DNA of 64,000 nt from Ruegeria sp. HKCCD4315. GTDB taxonomy: Bacteria > Pseudomonadota > Alphaproteobacteria > Rhodobacterales > Rhodobacteraceae. A model generated the notes under the pieces. The model worked only from the letters and a program-made list of their open reading frames with translations. It made no database searches and had not been told where the DNA came from. This document shows, in pieces, positions 36,555 through 43,918 of the stretch. Each line of letters begins with the position of its first letter. Position 1 is the first letter of the stretch. The position numbers were made by a program, and so were the translations under genes. The stretch spans positions 748,501 through 812,500 of the forward strand of contig NZ_WVRN01000001.1 in NCBI RefSeq assembly GCF_013112245.1. The letters are read 5' to 3'.

Positions 36555-37721
36555 TCAGTCTTGCCAGCGACCGCCAAAATCTTCGGGCACAAGAAGGTTA
36601 TGGCGGCCAAGATCGGTCACTTTACGCTCACCGCAAAGTGCCATTGTGGTGTCCAGTTCTTTTTGGATTACTTCCAGCGCTGTGGTTACGCCCTTTTGCC
36701 CCATGGCCCCAAGACCATACACAAAAGCGCGCCCAATGTAGGTGCCTTTCGCGCCCAAGGCCAATGCCTTTAAAACGTCCTGCCCGGATCTGATGCCGCT
36801 GTCCAAATGCACTTCGATATCTCCACCGACAGCATCCATGATTTCAGGTAGCATGCGGATCGAACTCAGGGCACCGTCCAGTTGACGCCCCCCGTGGTTG
36901 GACACAACAATGGCGTCTGCGCCTAGCTTGGCAGCGATCTTGGCGTCTTCGGCATCCAGTATCCCTTTCAGGATGACCTTGCCGCCCCATTGTTCCATCA
37001 GTTTTTCGACTTTGGCCCAATCCAGGCTGGGATCGAACTGCTCGGCGGTCCAGGCACCTAACGACGAAGCGTCTGAGATGCCTTCTACATGCCCTACGAT
37101 GTTGCCGAATTCGCGTCTTTGCGCGCGCAGCATTTGGACACCCCAAGTCCATTTGGTCATCAGGTTGGCGATGGTTTTTGCCGTCAGTTTCGGAGGGGCA
37201 GAAAGGCCATTTTTCAGGTCCTTGTGGCGTTGCCCAAGAATTTGCAGATCCAGAGTGATTACCAGCGCTGAACATTTGGCGTCTTTGGCGCGCTGGATCA
37301 GTCGATTGACGTAATCCGTATCCTTCATCGTATAAAGCTGGAACCAGAATGGCTTGTTGGTGTGTTCTGCCACGTCCTCGATCGAGTTGATCGACATGGT
37401 GGACAGGGTGAAAGGTACGCCGAATTCCTCGGCCGCTTTGGCCGCTTTCATTTCGCCATCCGCGTGTTGCATCCCTGTCAGCCCGACCGGAGCCAGTGCG
37501 ACCGGCATCGAAACATCCTCGCCAATCATCTGCGAGGCTGTCGAACGCCCGGACATATCAACCGCTACCCGTTGGCGCAGACGGATTTCTTCAAAATCGC
37601 TGCTGTTTTCGCGAAACGTCTGTTCCGTCCAACTGCCGCTTTCGGCGTAGTCATAGAACATCCGTGGTACACGACGTTCATATATGCGCCTGAGGTCTTC
37701 GATATTGGTAATCACGGGCAT
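36555..37721 (-). CDS. lldD: L-lactate dehydrogenase (FMN-dependent)
   Basis: A 388-residue FMN alpha-hydroxyacid dehydrogenase. Motifs: PVALAPVGLTGMQHADGE, LDLQILGQRHKDLKNGL, VSNHGGRQLDGA (active-site His and Arg), and HLDSGIRSGQDVLKAL. The ILGQRHKD segment is typical of LldD rather than glycolate or mandelate enzymes. It oxidises L-lactate to pyruvate in the membrane electron chain. The ATG at 37721 is preferred to a longer open frame. Confidence 0.9.
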   Translation of the reverse strand: MPVITNIEDLRRIYERRVPRMFYDYAESGSWTEQTFRENSSDFEEIRLRQRVAVDMSGRSTASQMIGEDVSMPVALAPVGLTGMQHADGEMKAAKAAEEFGVPFTLSTMSINSIEDVAEHTNKPFWFQLYTMKDTDYVNRLIQRAKDAKCSALVITLDLQILGQRHKDLKNGLSAPPKLTAKTIANLMTKWTWGVQMLRAQRREFGNIVGHVEGISDASSLGAWTAEQFDPSLDWAKVEKLMEQWGGKVILKGILDAEDAKIAAKLGADAIVVSNHGGRQLDGALSSIRMLPEIMDAVGGDIEVHLDSGIRSGQDVLKALALGAKGTYIGRAFVYGLGAMGQKGVTTALEVIQKELDTTMALCGERKVTDLGRHNLLVPEDFGGRWQD

Positions 37722-37807
37722 GGCTGAGGACCTCCGGCTTTTCTGGTTAATTTTCCTTACCAATCCCTTCCAAAGCCTGCAATGGATTGACCACGTGACC
37801 GGCCGTC

Positions 37808-37852
37808 AAAAAAACCGCCGCAGAGCTTTCTACGGCGGTTTTTTGGTTGTTG
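37808..37852 (-). terminator. terminator after trpA
   Basis: ACCGCCG (37814-37820) pairs with CGGCGGT (37833-37839), with A and T runs on either side, so minus-strand transcripts end in seven U. It separates trpA from lldD downstream. Confidence 0.85.
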
Positions 37853-37868
37853 TAATGCGCTCTTTAAA

Positions 37869-38660
37869 TCAGACGCTATGCGCCCCATCTGACAGAGATT
37901 TAACAAAATCCAGCACTTCGGCTACCGGTTTGCCTGCGCCGATCTGGCTCACGATCGCCGATCCGACAACGGCACCGTCGGACACTGATGCGATATTGCG
38001 GGACTTCTCGGGCGTGTTGATGCCAAAACCCACGATCACCGGCAAATCTGTCGCGGCTTTGATGCGAGCGACTTCGGGGCCAACATCCGTTGCCTGAGCT
38101 TCGGCCGCGCCGGTGATCCCGGTGATCGAGACGTAATACACGAAACCGGATGTGTTCTGCAGAACGCGCGGCAGACGCTTGTCGTCAGTGGTCGGAGTTG
38201 CCAGACGGATGAAATTCAGACCCGCCGCCTGAGCGGGCAGGCACAGTTCTTCGTCTTCTTCCGGCGGCAGGTCCACAACGATCAAACCGTCAATCCCGGC
38301 TTCTTTTGCATCGGCCAGAAATGCGTCTACACCCCGGCTGTAAATTGGGTTGTAATACCCCATCAGGACAATCGGAGTCGTATCGTCCATTTCCCGGAAT
38401 GTGCGGGCCAGATCCAATGTGCGTTGCAACGTCATGCCGCCATCCAAAGCGCGTTGACCCGCTGCCTGAATTGTCGGCCCATCGGCCATCGGGTCGGTAA
38501 ACGGCAGGCCCAGTTCGATGACGTCAACGCCTGCGCCCGGCAGACCTTTGACCACTTCAAGTGAAGTATCATAGTCGGGGTCTCCGGCCATGACATAGGC
38601 AACAAAAGCCTTCTTTCCTTCGGCTTTCAGGGCGGCAAACTTTGCGTCGATACGGGTCAT
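37869..38660 (-). CDS. trpA: tryptophan synthase alpha chain
   Basis: 263 residues, TIM barrel. Signatures: [19 protein letters not shown] with the catalytic Glu and Asp, [35 protein letters not shown] and GFGINTPE. It cleaves indole-glycerol phosphate and passes indole to TrpB. The ATG at 38660 has AAGGA upstream. It is separated from trpF-trpB and opposite in orientation, so the subunits are made from different transcripts. Confidence 0.96.
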   Translation of the reverse strand: MTRIDAKFAALKAEGKKAFVAYVMAGDPDYDTSLEVVKGLPGAGVDVIELGLPFTDPMADGPTIQAAGQRALDGGMTLQRTLDLARTFREMDDTTPIVLMGYYNPIYSRGVDAFLADAKEAGIDGLIVVDLPPEEDEELCLPAQAAGLNFIRLATPTTDDKRLPRVLQNTSGFVYYVSITGITGAAEAQATDVGPEVARIKAATDLPVIVGFGINTPEKSRNIASVSDGAVVGSAIVSQIGAGKPVAEVLDFVKSLSDGAHSV

Positions 38661-38738
38661 CGGATGTCCTTGCACTCGGGTTTGGACCCGTGTGCAGAAA
38701 GTTTGCCCGAAAATCAATCCCGCCATGGCAGGAATAGA

Positions 38739-39227
38739 TCAGAAGCCAAGATGATAGCGCAGCAGCACCGCGTTTACGCCAGGGTTATCGTCGTTTGTGC
38801 TGGCGTTGGATTTATGTGTGATCGCGAACGACACACTGTTTCCGTTGTCCAGTGCATAGCCCAGGCCAAGGAGACTGCGGATCTGAAAGTCACCCCCCAA
38901 GTCGTTCAGATCAATACTTGGGTTAAAATACCCTGGCATGACGCTGCCTTCCACAAACCAGCGTTCGTTCAGCGCATACAGTCCGACCACCCCCAGGCCG
39001 ATGTGAAAATCGCCATTCTCATGTAGAGACAATGCCGTTCCCCAACCCACGCTGAACCGGGTCGCCTCGTGAAACGGCTTATGGTGGTATTCAAGGGAGA
39101 AAAGCGCTTGGTCCTCGGATGCATTGTCAGAGAAGTCTGCATATCCAGCGCCAAATATGACTTGTTGGGCTTGGGCTGTCGCATATGTGGAAACTGTCAA
39201 CGCGGTCGCAAGTAAAAGCTGTTTCAT
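38739..39227 (-). CDS. acyloxyacyl hydrolase (PagL-like) family protein
   Basis: 162 residues: signal peptide MKQLLLATALTVSTYATAQA, then a small outer-membrane barrel ending in LLRYHLGF. The PagL-like catalytic segment ITHKSNASTNDDNPGVNA has the His and Ser (HxSNA). The Glu of the canonical H-S-E triad is not obvious after NPG; Asn is there instead. PagL removes the 3-O acyl chain from lipid A. If the Glu is truly absent the protein may be structural only. Confidence 0.65.
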   Translation of the reverse strand: MKQLLLATALTVSTYATAQAQQVIFGAGYADFSDNASEDQALFSLEYHHKPFHEATRFSVGWGTALSLHENGDFHIGLGVVGLYALNERWFVEGSVMPGYFNPSIDLNDLGGDFQIRSLLGLGYALDNGNSVSFAITHKSNASTNDDNPGVNAVLLRYHLGF

Positions 39228-39427
39228 TTTATTTTGCCAGTGAATTCTCGTCGTTCAATGCTAGTTGGTTATCGTAGGGGCATTTTTTCAATTCAGCCAA
39301 GAACACGTTTTTGGAACGTTTTTGTGATGTGACGATTTGGACTCAGCCGTGGCAAGTCCAGCAATGGCTTGCGCATTGAGGCTGACCTGCATAGAAGCTG
39401 CGTTCGTATTCTATGCAGGAGGCCGTG

Positions 39428-40525
39428 ATGGGCTTTAAAATGGGAATCGTGGGTCTGCCGAATGTGGGCAAATCGACCCTGTTCAACGCGTTGACCAAAA
39501 CCGCAGCCGCGCAGGCGGCGAACTTCCCGTTTTGCACCATCGAGCCAAACGTGGGCGACGTGGCCGTGCCGGATGACCGTCTGGACAAGCTGGCCGCGAT
39601 TGCTGCGTCGAAACAGATTATTCCAACGCGGATGACGTTCGTGGATATTGCCGGCCTGGTCAAAGGTGCCTCAAAGGGTGAGGGTCTGGGTAACCAGTTT
39701 CTGGCCAACATTCGTGAAACCGACGCCATTGCACATGTGCTGCGCTGTTTCGAAGACGGCGACGTGACCCACGTGGATGGCCGCGTCGATCCCGTTGCGG
39801 ACGCCGACACCATCGAGACAGAGCTGATGCTGGCCGATCTGGAAAGCATCGAAAAGCGCCGCGCCAATCTGGTGCGCAAGCTGAAGGGCAATGACAAAGA
39901 AGCACAGCAGCAGGATCGCCTGTTGGCCGAGGCACAGGCTATGCTGGAAAACGGCAAGCCTGCGCGATTGGTCGAAGTGAGCGACGAAGACGCCAAGGCA
40001 TGGAAGATGCTGCAACTGCTGACCACCAAACCGGTGCTTTATGTCTGCAATGTATCCGAGGAAGAGGCGGCTGAGGGCAACGAGTATTCAGCGAAAGTGG
40101 CCGAGATGGCTGCCGCGCAGGGTAATTCTCACGTCATCATCAGCGCCAAGATCGAAGAAGAGATCAGCCTGTTGGAAGAAGACGAAGCCCAGATGTTCCT
40201 TGAGGAAATGGGGTTGGAAGAACCCGGCCTCGACCGCCTGATCCGCGCGGGCTACGACCTGCTGAAGCTGGAAACCTATTTCACCGTCGGCCCGAAAGAG
40301 GCCCGCGCTTGGACCATCCGCACCGGCACCGCCGCGCCACAAGCGGCTGGTGTCATCCATGGTGATTTCGAAAAGGGTTTCATCCGCGCCGAGACCATCG
40401 CCTTTGACGACTACATCGCCGCCAATGGTGAGCAAGGTGCCAAAGAAGCGGGAAAGATGCGGGCCGAGGGCAAGGGCTACATCGTCAAGGATGGCGATGT
40501 GATGCATTTTTTGTTTAACACTTAA
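39428..40525 (+). CDS. ychF: redox-regulated ATPase YchF (Obg-like)
   Basis: 365 residues. P-loop [18 protein letters not shown]; switch region [32 protein letters not shown]; the NxxE-type specificity region ([10 protein letters not shown]) accounts for ATP rather than GTP; C-terminal TGS domain ([18 protein letters not shown]). GCAGGAGG precedes the ATG at 39428. Linked to ribosome and stress functions. Confidence 0.96.
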   Translation: MGFKMGIVGLPNVGKSTLFNALTKTAAAQAANFPFCTIEPNVGDVAVPDDRLDKLAAIAASKQIIPTRMTFVDIAGLVKGASKGEGLGNQFLANIRETDAIAHVLRCFEDGDVTHVDGRVDPVADADTIETELMLADLESIEKRRANLVRKLKGNDKEAQQQDRLLAEAQAMLENGKPARLVEVSDEDAKAWKMLQLLTTKPVLYVCNVSEEEAAEGNEYSAKVAEMAAAQGNSHVIISAKIEEEISLLEEDEAQMFLEEMGLEEPGLDRLIRAGYDLLKLETYFTVGPKEARAWTIRTGTAAPQAAGVIHGDFEKGFIRAETIAFDDYIAANGEQGAKEAGKMRAEGKGYIVKDGDVMHFLFNT

Positions 40526-40626
40526 GCCGCGGCACCTTCTTTGCTTCAATTCTGGGATGTCATTGCGCGAGCACCCGAGCCATGACCGCTTTGAGCCCTA
40601 AGCCACATAGCATGCGCTCTTTCGGC

Positions 40627-40980
40627 TCAGAGCGAATTCCCGTCGTACAGTTCCTCAGGCAATCTCATGGCATCAAGTTCATCGACGCAACCGAGGTTTA
40701 CGCGATAGTGCCCAGGGTTCAGTCGTGTCTCGACAAATGCGTGGATGCCACAACGGCTGCAAAAGTGATGTCGCGCTGTCATTGTGCCAAACTGGTAAGT
40801 CGCGAGGACACCTTCTGGATCACAAATCTCAATATCGTTGGGCGCAATTGTAGTTGTTGTCATCGCGATCCCTTTGCGTGCGCACAAAGAGCAGTCGCAT
40901 CGCATGATGCGTTTCACCTCAGGGCACACGAAGGCGAATGCAATAGCTCCGCAGTGGCAGCTTCCTTCGTATTTTTTCAT
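40627..40980 (-). CDS. GFA family protein (CENP-V/GFA domain)
   Basis: 117 residues of the glutathione-dependent formaldehyde-activating fold. Zinc ligands: GSCHCGAIAF, MRCDCSLCARKG, and HHFCSRCGIHAF. Many members act as S-hydroxymethyl-glutathione-type synthases or have unknown roles. The ATG at 40980 is preferred; a TTG at 40992 is possible. It is convergent with ychF. Confidence 0.88.
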   Translation of the reverse strand: MKKYEGSCHCGAIAFAFVCPEVKRIMRCDCSLCARKGIAMTTTTIAPNDIEICDPEGVLATYQFGTMTARHHFCSRCGIHAFVETRLNPGHYRVNLGCVDELDAMRLPEELYDGNSL

Positions 40981-41234
40981 TTGTGAGACCAACCCTCTTC
41001 ACGTCGTTTAATGACGCTACTTGAATTAGGTCGCCTAGCTTGGATTCTTCACGACGCCTGAATGTCGGTTTTGTCCCGCTTCTCTGACATTCAGATACCA
41101 TCTCGGGGAGTTTGCCTGCTCGTGTTTTGCTTGCGTACTCGTATTGGGCAGAGATTCTAGTCAGATCACGCGTTTCTACGCATTGAAAACCTCGCTAGAG
41201 TAATTTCTTAGCATGCCGTTCGAGAATATCCTAA

Positions 41235-42116
41235 ATGATCGAAATCCGCGACCTCCAACTCCTCAGCGCCTTGGCGCGGCATCGCCACTTTGCCAAAGCG
41301 GCCGAGGAATGCGGGATTTCGCAGCCTGCCTTCTCGATGCGTATCCGCAACCTTGAGGACCGGCTGGGCGTCTCAATCGTCCGTCGCGCCAACCGGTTTC
41401 AGGGCCTAACCGAAGAGGGCGAGATGATCGTCCAGCGGGCGCGGCGTATTCTTGATGATACCAAAGCGCTGGAACAGCAGGTGCTGGCCGCCAAAGGTGA
41501 GATCACCGGTACGCTGATCCTTGGCGTGATCCCCACCGCGATCGCCTTCACCGGTCGCCTGATCAAACGGCTGCGCGACGCGCATCCTCGCATCGTAACG
41601 CGGATCGAGACCATGTCCGCTACGGCAATTCAGCACCGCCTGGACGAGGGCAGTCTGGATGCAGGCATCACCTATGGCGACAGTATCGGCACCGATCTGC
41701 GGCAGGTGCAGCCTCTGTACGAAGAAACCTATGTCCTGCTGATTCCGTCACATATGACCGACGAGACCGGCCCGATCCCTTGGGCGCAGGTGGCAGAATT
41801 CCCGCTCAGCCTGCTGGAGCCGCAGATGCAGAACCGGAGAATTCTGGACCGGATATTCGCCGAACAGGGACTTCATCCAGACGTTGTGGCCGAAACCAGC
41901 GGGTTCACGGCCTCGATGGTGATGGCGCGTGAGGGGCTGGCGGCCACCGTTGTCCCCCGCGTTCTGGTGCGCGCGCTGGGCGATTTGAGGGGGACCAAGG
42001 TGCTGCCCTTGGTCGATCCCATTGTCAGCAAACCGATTTGTCTGGCGACCCTCAACCGTGATCCGGAACTGCCGACGGTTCAGGCTTTACGTGCTGTGGT
42101 GACGTCTTTGCGGTGA
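41235..42116 (+). CDS. LysR-family transcriptional regulator, probable regulator of fdh
   Basis: 293 residues. Helix-turn-helix at residues 2-60 (IRDLQLLSALARHRHFAKAA, then CGISQPAFSMRIRNLEDRLG), then the substrate domain with LILGVIPTAIAFTGRLI. It lies 85 bases upstream of the formate dehydrogenase genes, in the same direction, which is unlike the usual divergent layout. The gap holds a strong dyad. Most likely it regulates fdh in response to formate or a C1 metabolite. Confidence 0.88.
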   Translation: MIEIRDLQLLSALARHRHFAKAAEECGISQPAFSMRIRNLEDRLGVSIVRRANRFQGLTEEGEMIVQRARRILDDTKALEQQVLAAKGEITGTLILGVIPTAIAFTGRLIKRLRDAHPRIVTRIETMSATAIQHRLDEGSLDAGITYGDSIGTDLRQVQPLYEETYVLLIPSHMTDETGPIPWAQVAEFPLSLLEPQMQNRRILDRIFAEQGLHPDVVAETSGFTASMVMAREGLAATVVPRVLVRALGDLRGTKVLPLVDPIVSKPICLATLNRDPELPTVQALRAVVTSLR

Positions 42117-42121
42117 TAAGC

Positions 42122-42145
42122 TGTCGTTATCGTGCGATAGCGACA
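42122..42145. promoter_or_regulatory. dyad-symmetric operator candidate upstream of formate dehydrogenase
   Basis: TGTCGTTATCG (42122-42132) and CGATAGCGACA (42135-42145) form a near-perfect inverted repeat, with one mismatch. Inside is a T-N11-A element (42127-42139), the LTTR box shape. No T run follows, which argues against a plain terminator for the LysR gene. Its place 57 bases before fdhB fits binding by the upstream LysR. Confidence 0.6.
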
Positions 42146-42201
42146 AGAGATTTGACGATATGCTATTCTGATGAGACACGGAGCCTCAATCGGAGGGCAT
42201 C

Positions 42202-43905
42202 ATGGCACCATTAGATACCAAGCCATCAGGCGCACCCAAGGGCGTCTGGAAGTCAGGTAAAGGCAAGGGGCGGCACACGCCTAAAGGCCGTCAATTCACG
42301 GATGAGGCGCAGGCTGAAATTCATCGCCTGTTGGGTGACCGCCCGCGCCGCCGTGACCTGTTGATCGAATTTCTGCATTTGATTCAGGACGCACACGGCC
42401 ATATCAGCGCCGATCACATCGCTGCGCTGGCTGTTGAGATGCGTGTCGGACAGGCTGAGATCTATGAGACCGCCACCTTCTATGCTCATTTCGATGTGGT
42501 GAAAGAGGACGAGACGCCTCCGCCCGCGCTGACGATCCGGGTCTGTGATTCCCTGTCTTGTGAAATGGCTGGTGCCCAGCAGCTGCAGAAAGCTCTGGAA
42601 GACGGCTTGGATCCGGCTGAGGTCCGCGTTGTTCGTGCGCCGTGCATGGGCCGTTGTGATACCGCTCCGGTGTTGGAGATCGGTCACAACCATATCGATC
42701 ATGCGACACCCGAAAAGGTACAGGCTGCGATTGCAGCGGGCGACACCCACGCCCATCTGCCCGATTATGAAGCCTTCGCCGCCTATGAAGCCAATGGCGG
42801 TTACGCCAAGCTAAAAGAGCTGCGCGACGGCGGTGATTGGGAAAAGGTGCAAGAAGACGTGCTGTCCTCGGGCCTGCGTGGTCTGGGTGGCGCCGGTTTC
42901 CCGTCGGGTAAGAAATGGGGCTTTGTTCGCATGAACGAAGGTCCACGCTATCTGGCCGTAAACGGAGATGAGGGCGAGCCGGGCACGTTCAAGGACCGTT
43001 ACTATCTGGAACGCACTCCGCATGTCTTCCTTGAGGGCATGTTGATCGCCGCATGGGCGGTGGAGGCTGAAACCTGCTTTATCTACATGCGCGATGAATA
43101 TCCGGCAGTGCTGGAGATTCTGCGCCGTGAAATTGCTGCCTTGGAACAGGCGGGTATTGTCGACAAAGGTTACATCGACCTGCGCCGGGGTGCTGGTGCT
43201 TACATCTGCGGTGAGGAATCCGCGATGATCGAGTCGATTGAAGGCAAGAAGGGCCTGCCGCGTCACCGTCCTCCGTTCGTGGCGCAAGTTGGTGTCTTTA
43301 ACCGCCCGACCTTGGTGCACAATGTCGAAACACTGTATTGGGTCACCAAAGTGTGCCGTGAAGGGCCGGAATGCCTAAACAGCACCGAAAAGAATGGCCG
43401 CACCGGCCTACGAAGCTATTCGGTCTCGGGCCGGGTGGCAAAGCCTGGTGTGTACCTGCTGCCCGCAGGATCGACCATTCTTGATGTGATTGATGCCGCC
43501 GGCGGCATGGCCGAAGGCCATGTGTTCAAGGCGTATCAACCGGGCGGGCCGTCGTCAGGTCTTCTCCCTTCCAGCATCGACGACGTCCCGCTCGACTTTG
43601 ACACTTTGCAACCACTGGGCACCTTCATCGGCTCCGCTGCGGTTGTGGTTCTGTCAAATCAGGACACCGCTCGCGACGCTGCGCTGAACATGCTGCGGTT
43701 CTTCGAAGATGAAAGCTGCGGTCAGTGTACGCCTTGCCGCGCAGGCTGCGAAAAAGCGGTGAAGCTGATGCAGGCCGATAAATGGGATACCGAACTGTTG
43801 GAAGATCTGTGTCAGGTCATGGGTGATGCCTCGATCTGCGGTCTGGGGCAGGCGGCCCCAAACCCGATCCGCCTGGTCATGAAACATTTCGCTGACGAAA
43901 TCTGA
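42202..43905 (+). CDS. NAD-dependent formate dehydrogenase beta subunit (fused NuoE-NuoF type)
   Basis: 567 residues combining two modules. Residues about 30-190 are the NuoE/gamma-like module with a [2Fe-2S] site at C115, C120, C148, C152. Residues about 210-560 are NuoF-like: GLGGAGFPSGKKWG for NADH, VNGDEGEPGTFKDR for FMN, and the [4Fe-4S] site ESCGQCTPCRAG. This matches Fdh1B of the two-subunit formate dehydrogenases of methylotrophs. It passes electrons from the alpha subunit to NAD. Preceded by GGAGGG; the alpha-subunit gene follows 13 bases later. Confidence 0.93.
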   Translation: MAPLDTKPSGAPKGVWKSGKGKGRHTPKGRQFTDEAQAEIHRLLGDRPRRRDLLIEFLHLIQDAHGHISADHIAALAVEMRVGQAEIYETATFYAHFDVVKEDETPPPALTIRVCDSLSCEMAGAQQLQKALEDGLDPAEVRVVRAPCMGRCDTAPVLEIGHNHIDHATPEKVQAAIAAGDTHAHLPDYEAFAAYEANGGYAKLKELRDGGDWEKVQEDVLSSGLRGLGGAGFPSGKKWGFVRMNEGPRYLAVNGDEGEPGTFKDRYYLERTPHVFLEGMLIAAWAVEAETCFIYMRDEYPAVLEILRREIAALEQAGIVDKGYIDLRRGAGAYICGEESAMIESIEGKKGLPRHRPPFVAQVGVFNRPTLVHNVETLYWVTKVCREGPECLNSTEKNGRTGLRSYSVSGRVAKPGVYLLPAGSTILDVIDAAGGMAEGHVFKAYQPGGPSSGLLPSSIDDVPLDFDTLQPLGTFIGSAAVVVLSNQDTARDAALNMLRFFEDESCGQCTPCRAGCEKAVKLMQADKWDTELLEDLCQVMGDASICGLGQAAPNPIRLVMKHFADEI

Positions 43906-43918
43906 GGGAGACAGAGCC

